The position numbers were made by a program, and so were the translations under genes. DNA of 64,000 bases from Legionella longbeachae (lineage in GTDB: Bacteria > Pseudomonadota > Gammaproteobacteria > Legionellales > Legionellaceae): the NCBI RefSeq assembly GCF_004283175.1, contig NZ_RXNW01000007.1:1-64000 (forward strand), in the 5' to 3' direction. Positions 1-8,464 of the stretch are shown here, piece by piece. The stretch's first letter is position 1. Each line of letters opens with the position of its first letter. The notes under the pieces were generated by a model that saw only the letters and a program-made list of their open reading frames with translations, made no database searches and was not told where the DNA came from.

Positions 1-504
1 ATTAATTACAGTAGTTGCCTCAAAAAATATAATATATTTAATATCCAGCAGTTTACTCTTTATTATATTCTTCAAGTTATGACTAGTTTTATTAAAGTAA
101 TCATATTTATGCGTGGTAGATATTAATAAATCTTTTTTTATTCTATTTGCTAAATTTAATGCTTCCTCATTATTTTCTTCTTTCTCTAGTCTCCTGGCAA
201 TATAGTCTATCAATTTAGAATTAAATTGAAAATACTTGCTTTCAAGTTCATCAGAAAGTTCTAATATGGCGGTATATCTTCTATTGACATCTAAAAAACA
301 ATAAAAAATCAATAAGAGAGCTGCGTTCATTGAGATCTCTGAAATTACGTTCAACATGGTTGTACTTAATGTAAAAGATGTAAGATGGCAAAATGATATC
401 TCTAAGGGCGAGGGCGAAAACTTAGACCCTAAATAAAAAAATAAAAAGACAAGGCCAATAATGAAAAATCTATGTAAGACAATTTTCTTCCATTTAGGAT
501 TCAT
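1..504 (-). CDS. Membrane protein of unknown function, 3' end cut by window edge
   Basis: An uninterrupted minus-strand frame of 168 codons begins at an ATG at 504 and runs off the left edge. Residues about 10-25 (FFIIGLVFLFFYLG) and about 51-72 look like two membrane segments. The remainder is charged and helical, with residues such as RRLEKEENNEEA, suggesting a cytoplasmic or coiled domain. I do not recognise the family. Its start overlaps the last codons of the decayed recombinase at 494-1048, so the recombinase reading frame would once have run into it. It probably belongs to the integrated element that ends at tRNA-Arg. The frame and membrane segments are seen; the element membership is inferred. 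Confidence 0.55.
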   Translation of the reverse strand, partial: MNPKWKKIVLHRFFIIGLVFLFFYLGSKFSPSPLEISFCHLTSFTLSTTMLNVISEISMNAALLLIFYCFLDVNRRYTAILELSDELESKYFQFNSKLIDYIARRLEKEENNEEALNLANRIKKDLLISTTHKYDYFNKTSHNLKNIIKSKLLDIKYIIFFEATTVIN

Positions 505-1048
505 GTTTTAAATACTTATATAATGTAGGTTTTGAAATATTAACTAAATCACATATTTTTATTAATAATGTGGTTTTTGCTTTTATAAAGCTCACGAATT
601 AAATTTTCTTTATCTTTTGATAGCTTATTAGGCCTCCCACCTTTTCTACCCCTGTCTCGAGCTGCTTGTAAACCCGCATGCGTTCTCTCTCGAATTAGAT
701 TCCCGTTCGAATTCAGGTAAAGCCCCAAAAATATGAAATATTAGTTTTCCAGAGCTTGAAGAAGTATCAATTGATTCGTATAAGCTTCTTAATCCAATTT
801 TCTTGGAATCGAGTAGGGCGACCATTTCAATTAAATCTTTAAGTGATCTACTTAATCGGTCTAGACGCCAGAGAAGAATGACATCACCACTTGGAGTAAA
901 TTGTAAAATTGCTTCTAATTCTGGTCGTTGAATTTTGCTTCCAGTAATTTGATCATCGAATATTCGCTCGCATCCAATATTTTTTAAAGCATCATGTTGC
1001 AAGTTTAAATTTTGATCATCAGTGGAAATGCGGGATACCTATTAGCAT
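494..1048 (-). pseudogene. Serine recombinase (resolvase/invertase), frameshifted pseudogene
   Basis: Joined across three frames, the minus strand encodes a small resolvase/invertase of about 185 aa. It starts MLIG at 1048, then shows RISTDDQNLNLQHDAL, the core SGDVILLWRLDRLSRSLKDL, GALPEFER, RERTHAGLQAARDRGRKGG, and a C-terminal Hin-type HTH (NKICDLVNISKPTLYKYL). The frame breaks three times: about 2 bp are missing near 1035, destroying the stretch that should hold the catalytic serine context; one extra base sits near 703; and another shift falls near 565-570. Only the middle (646-1002) stays open. Family assignment is firm from motifs. Three independent lesions make translation of a working enzyme very unlikely. 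It is probably a relic of the mobile element. Confidence 0.85.
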
Positions 1049-1313
1049 AATCGAATCTTTTGGTTAAATATCTCAATAAATTTTATCATAAATTGGCTTA
1101 GAATAATTTACCATATTAATTGACTAATTTTGATATAGAAAATAAGAAATTATTATGCCAAATAAATATTTACTTGATAGAAATCCATTTCTGATATTAA
1201 ATGACATAGTTGATTGATTAAAATATTTTCTAATCATCTATGGTAGCTAATCATAAAAATAAGTATATTCAAATTCCCATGTAAATTTTAATGTTCTTAT
1301 TGTGCTTCATGCT
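1049..1313. other. AT-rich intergenic stretch
   Basis: Very AT-rich sequence between the broken recombinase and the ribbon-helix-helix gene. I see no open frame with a ribosome site, no tRNA and no convincing hairpin. Confidence 0.5.
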
Positions 1314-1625
1314 TTATGAAGTTTTTAGTCTATTAAATTGATCCAGAGTCTCCTTTGTGATTTTTAAAATTATTTCCTTGTCAAAATTATATTGGTTTAT
1401 CACCAATGCTTTTAAGACTCCATTAATCTGTATAATTAATTTTTGGCAATATTCTTCCAGTTCATTAGTTTGAGTCTTTCTACCTTCATTCTTATTTTTC
1501 AGGACAATAAGACCAATCTCAACAAGTCTGGCTATTGTATAAGAAAGAGAGTCTTTTTCTTTAGTGGCTATCTTTAGGACTTGTTGATGAATTGGTTCTG
1601 GCAATGTTATTGTAACTCTGGGCAT
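1314..1625 (-). CDS. Ribbon-helix-helix DNA-binding protein
   Basis: The N-terminus MPRVTITLPEPIHQQVLKIA is a typical ribbon-helix-helix strand and first helix, followed by SLSYTIARLVEIGL as the second helix; the last ~60 residues are helical and charged. I chose the ATG at 1625, giving 103 aa, because a GAAAGG ribosome site lies just upstream; an in-frame ATG at 1673 would add 16 residues that do not fit the fold and has no ribosome site. Such proteins act as autorepressors, antitoxins or relaxosome accessory factors. No toxin gene is adjacent and no relaxase is in view, so the role is open. A long inverted repeat (1660-1755) immediately upstream is a natural operator or plasmid-type binding site. 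Confidence 0.7.
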   Translation of the reverse strand: MPRVTITLPEPIHQQVLKIATKEKDSLSYTIARLVEIGLIVLKNKNEGRKTQTNELEEYCQKLIIQINGVLKALVINQYNFDKEIILKITKETLDQFNRLKTS

Positions 1626-1659
1626 GTGGCACCTTTCATTTGCGATTTTTTGGATTTCA

Positions 1660-1755
1660 AATGATGCATCCATGCATATTTTTTTAAAATCATTTCATCA
1701 TAAAATTAATTATTATTCAATTGGTTAATTAAAAAATATGCATGGACGCATCATT
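1660..1755. repeat. 25-bp near-perfect inverted repeat upstream of the RHH gene
   Basis: Arm 1660-1684 (begins AATGATGCATCCATGCAT) is matched by the reverse complement of 1731-1755 in 24 of 25 positions; the one mismatch is A/G in the middle. The 46-bp spacer is extremely AT-rich. The repeat overlaps the alternative start of the ribbon-helix-helix gene. It could be an operator for that protein, an origin-of-transfer-like site, or terminal repeats of a small element. Confidence 0.8.
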
Positions 1756-2045
1756 GTGAACAATTGAGGTGATGCGTTGTTGCATACTGTTTTTCATTGA
1801 TTTTTTCTGCTTTGAATATATTTTTTCACTTAACTTTCTGCTACCACAGATTTATATCAGTAAAGATAAGGGGTTATAGCTAGTTCAACCTGTTGCGCTA
1901 GGTGTGCTGTTTTCATTTTTTATGGTTGCTTTATTCATTAATCCTTCACTCTATCTTCTTGTGAGCACATTACTTTTTTATCTTCAGCGCAAAGTAATTG
2001 CGTATTTGTGATTACATAAAATTATTTCTAGATTATTGAATTGAG

Positions 2046-2084
2046 ATGCACGATATGATGTAATTAGATGCTCGAATCGTGCAT
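2046..2084. promoter_or_regulatory. Inverted repeat upstream of the excisionase-like gene
   Basis: Perfect 9-bp arms ATGCACGAT (2046-2054) and ATCGTGCAT (2076-2084) flank a 21-bp spacer and end 22 bp before the chosen start of the HTH gene at 2106. The position suits an operator or a site bound by the HTH protein or integrase; this role is inferred. Confidence 0.5.
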
Positions 2085-2105
2085 TTCAATGCAAGGAATA
2101 TGTTT

Positions 2106-2438
2106 ATGAATCAACTCAAAGCAGATATAACACAAAAAACATATAGCCGAACACTGAACATCATTGAAGCTTCTAAATTTTTAGGGGCTCATAAAGAAAC
2201 AGTAAGAAGAATGGTTGCTAACGGAATAATCCCCGCTGCAAAAATAGGTAGAAGTTGGCGTTTTATAGAGGATGATCTTGTGATGTACATAAGAAACAAG
2301 TACTCTACTTGGGATGCATCGCAGGGTGTCAATATAAGGAGTATTGATACATGGCACTCTACAAAAGAGATGGGATCTGGTGGACAGATATTTACCACCA
2401 AGGAAAGCGTGTACGAAAAAGTACTGGGACTGAGATAA
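2106..2438 (+). CDS. Excisionase-like helix-turn-helix protein
   Basis: Small protein of 110 aa with a MerR/Xis-type DNA-binding helix pair near its N-terminus: LNIIEASKFLGAHKETVRRM followed by GIIPAAKIGRSWRFIEDDLVMYI. This is the signature of excisionase/AlpA-like HTH_17 proteins that steer integrase towards excision. I chose the ATG at 2106 because an AAGGAA ribosome site lies 8 bp upstream; longer in-frame starts exist at 2079 and 2100. Its last 88 bp overlap the integrase gene in another frame, and the integrase ribosome site (AAGGAG, 2336-2341) lies inside this gene. Joint expression of the two is therefore likely. The C-terminal ~30 residues, which share DNA with the integrase, have no recognisable fold. 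Confidence 0.75.
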   Translation: MNQLKADITQKTYSRTLNIIEASKFLGAHKETVRRMVANGIIPAAKIGRSWRFIEDDLVMYIRNKYSTWDASQGVNIRSIDTWHSTKEMGSGGQIFTTKESVYEKVLGLR

Positions 2439-3346
2439 GACAGAACGCCCAACGCTTTCATGATCAACTTAAAAATGATTTATGGAATGAAAAAACACAA
2501 AAGTCCATACCAAAAAAATCATGGATAGATGCGGTTGTTCGATGGGTTGATGAGTCTCAACATAAACGAAGTTTAGATATGGATAAAATGCATTTAACTT
2601 GGTTGGATCCTTATTTAAGAAAAAAAATGTTGGTTGATGTTGATAGAGATCTAATCGAAGCAATTGCGCAGAAAAAAGAAAAAACAGGTGTGACTCCCTC
2701 TACAGTCAATCGAATGTTGGAAATAATTCGTGCGGTATTAAATCGAGCTCATAAACAATGGGGTTGGTTGGAATCGGCTCCAATTATTCGAATGAGAAAA
2801 GAAGAGAATAGGAGAATACGCTGGTTAACTAAGGAACAGGCTGATCGGTTATTAAAGGAATTGCCTTCTCATTTAAGAGATATGGCCGCATTTACTTTAT
2901 GTACTGGTCTTCGGGAATCAAATGTCACTCAATTAAAGTGGAGTGCAGTTTCTCTGGATAAAGGACATGCACTTATTCATTCGGATGAATCTAAAACTAA
3001 AAAAGCTATTCCAGTTCCTTTAAATAAACAAGCTATTTCAATTATTCAGTCACAAAAAGGTAAAAACTCTGTTTATATATTTACGTACCAGGGTAAACCT
3101 GTAACTCGATGTAATAATCATGCTTGGAGGAAAGCGCTTCTTCGAGCAAATATAAATGATTTTCGCTGGCATGATTTACGCCATACATGGGCAAGTTGGC
3201 ATGTGCAGAATGGAACAGCATTACATGAGTTACAACAACTGGGTGGGTGGTCTAACTATGAGACGGTATTACGATATGCACATCTCTCGAGCGACCATCT
3301 AAAAATGGCGGCAGAACGAGTTTATGACACGTTTTTGCCACAGTAG
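2351..3346 (+). CDS. Tyrosine recombinase / phage-type integrase
   Basis: Complete 331-aa tyrosine recombinase. The N-terminal arm (MALYKRDGIWWTDIYHQGKR) is the arm-binding type seen in genomic-island integrases; a SAM-like core-binding domain covers about residues 55-150. The catalytic set is present: Arg188 in TGLRESN, His274-x-x-Arg277-His278 in HDLRHTWASWH, and nucleophile Tyr309 in LRYAHL. The ATG at 2351 has an AAGGAG site 9 bp upstream. The gene ends 56 bp from the 3' end of tRNA-Arg, the usual place for the integrase of an element inserted in that tRNA. Function is firm; that the element is still mobile is unknown. Confidence 0.95.
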   Translation: MALYKRDGIWWTDIYHQGKRVRKSTGTEIRQNAQRFHDQLKNDLWNEKTQKSIPKKSWIDAVVRWVDESQHKRSLDMDKMHLTWLDPYLRKKMLVDVDRDLIEAIAQKKEKTGVTPSTVNRMLEIIRAVLNRAHKQWGWLESAPIIRMRKEENRRIRWLTKEQADRLLKELPSHLRDMAAFTLCTGLRESNVTQLKWSAVSLDKGHALIHSDESKTKKAIPVPLNKQAISIIQSQKGKNSVYIFTYQGKPVTRCNNHAWRKALLRANINDFRWHDLRHTWASWHVQNGTALHELQQLGGWSNYETVLRYAHLSSDHLKMAAERVYDTFLPQ

Positions 3347-3402
3347 CTGGTTTTTTATGTCACAAGCTTTGGGGTAAGTCATTGATTTTATTTAGTTAAA
3401 AA

Positions 3403-3479
3403 TGGCGCGCCCGGAAGGATTCGAACCTCCGACCCCCTGGTTCGTAGCCAGATACTCTATCCAACTGAGCTACGGGCGC
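3403..3479 (-). tRNA. tRNA-Arg(ACG)
   Basis: The minus strand folds as a 77-nt cloverleaf. Acceptor GCGCCCG pairs with CGGGCGC, then discriminator G and an encoded CCA at 3403-3405. The D arm is AGCTCAGTTGGATAGAGT, the anticodon stem is TCTGG/CCAGG around loop CTACGAA (anticodon ACG), and the T arm contains GGTTCGAATCC. The 3' end faces the integrase gene, so it is the likely attachment site of the element on the left. Confidence 0.97.
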
Positions 3480-3485
3480 GTTGAT

Positions 3486-3575
3486 TGGCGGAGAGAGAGG
3501 GATTCGAACCCTCGATGGGATTTCTCCCATACTCCCTTAGCAGGGGAGCGCCTTCGACCACTCGGCCATCTCTCC
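3486..3575 (-). tRNA. tRNA-Ser(GCT)
   Basis: A 90-nt class II tRNA on the minus strand with acceptor GGAGAGA/TCTCTCC, loop CTGCTAA (anticodon GCT), a long variable arm (TATGGGAGAAATCCCAT region), T arm GGTTCGAATCC and an encoded CCA at 3486-3488. It lies 6 bp upstream of tRNA-Arg, so the two are one transcript. Confidence 0.97.
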
Positions 3576-3590
3576 AATCAATGGTTGCGG

Positions 3591-3618
3591 AGTATATCAG
3601 GTATTTTACTGTCGTCAA
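3591..3618 (-). promoter_or_regulatory. Sigma-70 promoter of the tRNA-Ser/tRNA-Arg unit
   Basis: On the minus strand TTGACG (3613-3618) and TATACT (3591-3596) are separated by 16 bp, about 15 bp upstream of tRNA-Ser. The -10 box is followed by CCGC, a GC-rich discriminator common at stable-RNA promoters under stringent control. Confidence 0.7.
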
Positions 3619-3757
3619 TATACATTGTAAATTAATTAAAATCTTATTTAAATTAATAAATAAAAAAAGATCTCCATGTTTAAAAGTAATGCATAATACA
3701 CCCAAGGACAAAAAACTATGCTAATACCACAGATAAAATTATTTTTTGTAATTAAAT

Positions 3758-4723
3758 ATGTGGTATACAGATATCTTACAATCTCAAGCTAAAAAAATAT
3801 GCAAATCAAATAAAAAAATGGCTGAGCGATTTATTACTCATTTAATTAATTTGATGGAAATAAAATGGGATTATGAATTTGAATTAATGGCAGTCCTGGG
3901 TTTAATTAAAGATTTGTATCTGTTTGCAGAAAACAATCAATATAGAGATGTTTCATTATCTGAGTTTTCCAGAGTCTGTATAGGCTTGCTTATTCTTCAT
4001 GTGAAATATGCCGATGACTCTGTTGTTAGAGTTAGTGATTTTATTCTTTTGTGTAAAGATGAGGTAATATTTACAGCTATGGACTTCAAAAATGAGGTAC
4101 ACGAATTAATAAACGTTTTCTATACAGGCAGTCCATTAAAGAATGCTGAACAGTCATTAATATCTAGAGATATTCAGACGTCGTTTAATTCTACGCCGAA
4201 TAAAATTTTTTTAAGAATATTACTCGGAATAGAAAATGAAGTATTTGGGAGTCTTAATCATAATGTATCGGTGAATGTTGACCAATTAATTTTTGTATTG
4301 CGTCAATTAATGTCAGAGGCTAGCGATCCACATGAGCTTGTTTCTCAATTGTTATTTTTTCTTGAAGTATTGGAAAATAAAAATGAAAAGTTTGGTGAAT
4401 TTATTTTTGAATTAAGAAAAAGTGAAGAAGAATTATTGCCTCTAGCAGTTCATGAAATATGTTTACAACTTGAAGAATATCTAACAAAATTAAAACCCCA
4501 TTCTGATGTAGGCTTTTTTTGTTGTTTAATATCATCATCTATATATGATCATAGTCGAGATATTACTGAAATAGTCGCAAAAATTAAGCAAAAGGAGTTA
4601 CAGGATATTGATAGTATTCTTGAAAAGCTATATGAAATTGAAATTATTAGTCCAAAGGATAAACTCGTTGATACAATACAGTTTTTAGAAAATAAGTATC
4701 GTACCCCTATTTGTCAAATCTAA
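3758..4723 (+). CDS. Hypothetical protein, 321 aa, mostly alpha-helical
   Basis: Unrecognised soluble-looking protein with no signal peptide and no clear membrane segment. Composition is rich in Leu, Ile, Glu and Lys, with many amphipathic helices (for example around residues 190-240, EVLENKNEKFGEFIFELRKSE). There is no catalytic motif I can name. The start ATG at 3758 has no evident Shine-Dalgarno site. It stands alone between tRNA-Ser and the fadIJ pair, with more than 180 bp on one side and 410 bp on the other. Legionella effectors are often solitary genes like this, but I see no Dot/Icm signal strong enough to claim it. Function unknown. Confidence 0.65.
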   Translation: MWYTDILQSQAKKICKSNKKMAERFITHLINLMEIKWDYEFELMAVLGLIKDLYLFAENNQYRDVSLSEFSRVCIGLLILHVKYADDSVVRVSDFILLCKDEVIFTAMDFKNEVHELINVFYTGSPLKNAEQSLISRDIQTSFNSTPNKIFLRILLGIENEVFGSLNHNVSVNVDQLIFVLRQLMSEASDPHELVSQLLFFLEVLENKNEKFGEFIFELRKSEEELLPLAVHEICLQLEEYLTKLKPHSDVGFFCCLISSSIYDHSRDITEIVAKIKQKELQDIDSILEKLYEIEIISPKDKLVDTIQFLENKYRTPICQI

Positions 4724-5133
4724 TTACCATTTTTCATGAAGCTATAAAAACTCATTTTATTTTAAATGAAATATATCCATGAATATTTGTTTTAGCTTGG
4801 AGTATCTTCGAGCTTATATGGGGGGCTACTAAAATCAGTTTGATATATAAATTAACGTATGCTCTACTTAATTAATCGTGTCATGACTTGGTATGAATCA
4901 TATTGTATTAAAATAATGTATGGAGTTCTTTTTTATTCAAATAGTTAGCTTCATTTATTTTTTAGTGAAAGTTTTATAAAATTTCCAAATTTTCATGTTT
5001 ACTGCTACTCTTTAACATTCATAAATCGGGTTAATATTGGATTAAGAAAATATTTCTTGTGTCATGCCTGCTTTTAAGAAAATGATAAATGTGATTGCCG
5101 TGACATAAATGCATAGATAAATAAGGAGGATCA
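4724..5133. other. Intergenic region upstream of fadI
   Basis: 410 bp, AT-rich. It holds the expected promoter of the fadIJ operon, but I cannot pick a convincing -35/-10 pair or a FadR-like palindrome by eye. No short gene with a ribosome site is visible apart from AAGGAGG at the very end, which serves fadI. Confidence 0.45.
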
Positions 5134-6453
5134 ATGAAACAGCAGTCAAATTTAAATGGTCGGGATGTTTATGTTGTTGATGGAAATCGAACTCCATTTC
5201 TTAAAGCCAAAGGAATAGGTCCTTTTTCTGGATCAGATTTGGCTGTAGCTGCAGGTATAACATTATTAAATCGACAGCCTTTTTCTCCATCAGAACTTGA
5301 TGAAGTAATTATTGGCAGTGCCATGCCTGGACCAGATGAGGCCAATATTGCTCGTGTAATTGCATTGCGTTTAGGTTGCGGTGATAAGGTTCCTGCGTTT
5401 ACTGTAATGAGAAACTGTGCTTCCGGCATGCAAGCCTTAGATAATGCTGCAATGCAAATAGCTAGTGGCCGCAGTAATTTAGTTCTTGCAGGTGGAACTG
5501 ATGCAATGAGTCATGCTCCTTTATTATTTAATCAAAAAATGGCCTCTTGGTTGGCCAGTTGGTATTCTTCCAAAAGTATTGGGCAAAAATTAGGTCTTGT
5601 CACTCAATTTAGACCTGCATTTCTTGCTCCTGTTATTGCATTACTTCGCGGACTTACAGATCCAATTGTAGGCATGAACATGGGACAAACAGCTGAAAAG
5701 GTTGCTTATCGATTTGGTATCACTCGGGAACAAATGGATGAATTTGCTTGCCAGAGCCATATTAGATTAGCCCATGCATATAACGAAAACAAAATGACAG
5801 AGGTATCGCCTATTATTGACTACAAAGGACGTGTTTATGTACAAGACGATGGCTTAAGGGCTGATTCAACAGTAGAAAAATTAGCTAAATTAAGACCTTT
5901 TTTTGATAAAAAATACGGTATGGTAACTGCAGGAAACAGCTCTCAAATAACTGATGGGGCGTGTTTATTATTGCTTGCTAGCAGTGAGGCAGTGAAAAAA
6001 TATGGTTTACCTGTTATTGGACGAATTGTAGATTCCCAGTGGTCTGCGCTTGATCCTTCTCAAATGGGTCTTGGTCCCGTTCATGCAGCAACGCCTATCT
6101 TACAAAGACAAAAATTAAAACCTAATGATATGGATTGTTGGGAAATAAATGAAGCATTTGCTGCACAAGTTCTTGGCTGTATAGAAGCGTGGAATAATGA
6201 TGATTACTGTCGTAACCAATTAGGTCTAGAAAAAGCTTGGGGCGGACCTTCATTGGACAAGTTGAATCGTGAGGGAGGGGCAATTGCGGCTGGACATCCA
6301 ATAGGCGCAAGCGGAGCCAGGATTGTATTGCATGTATTAAAATCATTAGAGCAAAGAAATGAGTCGCGGGGTATGGCCTCTATTTGTATTGGTGGAGGAC
6401 AGGGTGGGGCAATGTATCTGGAAAGAGTGACTGAGGTGAAAGGACATGAATAA
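5134..6453 (+). CDS. fadI: Acetyl-CoA C-acyltransferase (beta-oxidation thiolase)
   Basis: Thiolase that cleaves 3-ketoacyl-CoA with CoA, the last step of fatty-acid beta-oxidation. At 439 aa it matches the long FadI/mitochondrial-beta type rather than the ~390-aa FadA type. The acyl-accepting Cys95 sits in VMRNCASGMQ, the active-site His is in GHPIGASGAR (about residue 388), and the second Cys is in CIGGGQGGAM (about 418). The strong AAGGAGG ribosome site 6 bp before the ATG fixes the start. It overlaps the next gene by 8 bp, so thiolase and multifunctional enzyme are co-translated. The symbol is by length and operon order; a FadA-type name cannot be excluded. Confidence 0.9.
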   Translation: MKQQSNLNGRDVYVVDGNRTPFLKAKGIGPFSGSDLAVAAGITLLNRQPFSPSELDEVIIGSAMPGPDEANIARVIALRLGCGDKVPAFTVMRNCASGMQALDNAAMQIASGRSNLVLAGGTDAMSHAPLLFNQKMASWLASWYSSKSIGQKLGLVTQFRPAFLAPVIALLRGLTDPIVGMNMGQTAEKVAYRFGITREQMDEFACQSHIRLAHAYNENKMTEVSPIIDYKGRVYVQDDGLRADSTVEKLAKLRPFFDKKYGMVTAGNSSQITDGACLLLLASSEAVKKYGLPVIGRIVDSQWSALDPSQMGLGPVHAATPILQRQKLKPNDMDCWEINEAFAAQVLGCIEAWNNDDYCRNQLGLEKAWGGPSLDKLNREGGAIAAGHPIGASGARIVLHVLKSLEQRNESRGMASICIGGGQGGAMYLERVTEVKGHE

Positions 6454-8464
6454 TTATAAACATTGGGAATTGCATCAAGACAATGACAATATTCTATGGC
6501 TGGGTTTAAACAGAATAGATACAACTGTAAATAGCATTAATGAAGAAGTATTGGATGAACTGAATAGTTTGCTTCATGAAATTTCACAAAATAAAAATGC
6601 TATAGGATTAATTGTGTATTCAGCTAAAGAAAAAGGATTTATTGCTGGTGCAGATGTTAATGCTTTTTCTAAATTCGAAACAACGGCTCAAGCGGTAGAT
6701 TTCTTACGAAAAGGACAAGCCGTATTTGCTAGGTTACAGGCATTAACAGTTCCTAGTGTTGCCATGATTGATGGCTTTTGTATGGGAGGAGGTTGTGAAT
6801 TAGCTTTAGCCTGTACCTACCGTGTCGCGAGTGATGAAAAAGATACTCGGATTGGTTTGCCTGAGGTAATGCTAGGTATACATCCTGGTTGGGGCGGTAC
6901 TGTGCGTTTGCCGCAACTCATAGGAGGTTTTAACGCCTTATCACAAATTATTTTAACGGGAAGTGCAGTTTCGGCTTCAAGAGCAAAAAGCTTAGGTATG
7001 GTTGATGATGTAGTACCTGTTCGGCAGTTAAAACGTGCAGCAATTTATTTCATCAAAAACAAACCCGCGAAGCATAAACCCTCATTAATACAGGGAATTA
7101 CTAACAATGCATGGGTGAGAAAGCCTCTTGCTTCTTTAATGCGCCGTAGTGTTGGTAAACGAGTTCGTAAAGAGCATTACCCAGCGCCATACGCCATTAT
7201 CGATTTATGGGAGCATGAAGGAGGTATAGGGGATAGGGCTTACTTAAAAGAAATTGACTCTATAGAACATTTGATATCGACTGGGATTACTTCAAAAAAT
7301 CTAATCCGGGCATTTACTTTACGTGAGCGATTGAAGGCTTTTGCTAAAGGAAGCGATTTTAAGGCGAAGCAGGTACATGTTATTGGAGCAGGAGTGATGG
7401 GAGGTGATATAGCCGCCTGGTGTGCCTTGCGCGGGCTTAAAGTAACATTACAAGATCAAACATATGCTCAAATTGCCCCTGCAATTGGGCGTGCACATGC
7501 TTTATATAAGAAAAAATTGCGCAAACCTAGGCTAATTCAAGCTGCAATGGACAATTTAATTCCTGATCCTGAAGGCTGTGGTATCGCTCGTGCTGATGTA
7601 ATTATTGAAGCAGTTTTCGAGAATCTTGCAGTCAAACAAGACATTATAAAAAAAGTCGAAAAATTTGCTAAAAAAGATGCCATTATTGCTACGAATACAT
7701 CGAGCATTCCATTAGATGAGATGAGCAGTGTCATGAATGATCCTAAACGTTTAGTGGGGATCCATTTTTTCAATCCAGTAGCAAAGATGGATTTGGTCGA
7801 AATTGTAAGCAGTGCACAAACATCTAAAAAAGTTGAGCTAAATTCTTGTGCATTTGTCAATCAAATCGGCAAGCTTCCTTTACCTGTTAAATCCAGTCCA
7901 GGTTTCTTGGTGAATCGAGTATTAATGCCGTATTTGATGGAGTGTGTTCAATTATTAGATGAGGGCTATAGTCCTGAAACAATTGATGAAGCAGCTTTAG
8001 CCTTTGGTATGTTTATGGGGCCAGTTGAATTGGCAGATACGGTGGGTTTAGATGTCGGCTTGGCTGTGGCTGAAAATTTAACAGGACATTTCGGCGGTAC
8101 AGTCCCCCAGAAACTACGTGATATGGTCAAAGAAGGAAAACTGGGTCGCAAGAGTGGTCAGGGTTTTTATCACTATAAAAATGGCAAAGCAATTAAAAAG
8201 CGTCCAACTGTTGCCATAGATGCCCATATTGCGGATCGATTAATTTTAAGGATGGTAAATGAGTCAGCTGCTTGTTTACGTGAAGGAGTTGTTGCTGATG
8301 CTGACTTACTTGATGCAGGCATGATTTTCGCTACCGGCTTTGCACCATTTCGTGGAGGGCCAATGAATTACGCGAAAGATTTTGGGGCAAACAACTTAGA
8401 AAAACTATTTAAGACTTTGGAATCAAAATATGGTGAACGTTTCAAGGTAGATGAGAGTTTATAA
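6446..8464 (+). CDS. fadJ: Enoyl-CoA hydratase / 3-hydroxyacyl-CoA dehydrogenase
   Basis: Bifunctional beta-oxidation alpha subunit. The crotonase domain (about residues 1-190) has the oxyanion segment GFIAGADV and the two catalytic glutamates Glu118 (GGGCELAL) and Glu140 (GLPEVMLG). The dehydrogenase domain starts with the NAD fold HVIGAGVMGGDIA near residue 310, has catalytic HFFNP (His about 439), and ends with a tandem C-terminal HAD domain. At 672 aa it is somewhat shorter than E. coli FadB/FadJ (714-729). The start ATGAATAA overlaps the thiolase stop. The pair should form the alpha2beta2 complex. Naming FadJ rather than FadB follows the FadI-type partner. Confidence 0.9.
   Translation: MNNYKHWELHQDNDNILWLGLNRIDTTVNSINEEVLDELNSLLHEISQNKNAIGLIVYSAKEKGFIAGADVNAFSKFETTAQAVDFLRKGQAVFARLQALTVPSVAMIDGFCMGGGCELALACTYRVASDEKDTRIGLPEVMLGIHPGWGGTVRLPQLIGGFNALSQIILTGSAVSASRAKSLGMVDDVVPVRQLKRAAIYFIKNKPAKHKPSLIQGITNNAWVRKPLASLMRRSVGKRVRKEHYPAPYAIIDLWEHEGGIGDRAYLKEIDSIEHLISTGITSKNLIRAFTLRERLKAFAKGSDFKAKQVHVIGAGVMGGDIAAWCALRGLKVTLQDQTYAQIAPAIGRAHALYKKKLRKPRLIQAAMDNLIPDPEGCGIARADVIIEAVFENLAVKQDIIKKVEKFAKKDAIIATNTSSIPLDEMSSVMNDPKRLVGIHFFNPVAKMDLVEIVSSAQTSKKVELNSCAFVNQIGKLPLPVKSSPGFLVNRVLMPYLMECVQLLDEGYSPETIDEAALAFGMFMGPVELADTVGLDVGLAVAENLTGHFGGTVPQKLRDMVKEGKLGRKSGQGFYHYKNGKAIKKRPTVAIDAHIADRLILRMVNESAACLREGVVADADLLDAGMIFATGFAPFRGGPMNYAKDFGANNLEKLFKTLESKYGERFKVDESL

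Noticed and set aside
2189-2467. 92-codon minus-strand frame over the HTH/integrase overlap
   Set aside because: Antisense to two supported genes and without a ribosome site.
3402-3724. Short plus-strand frames over the two tRNA genes, one beginning MARPEGFEPPTPWF
   Set aside because: These are well-known false translations of tRNA antisense sequence; the tRNA cloverleafs explain the DNA.
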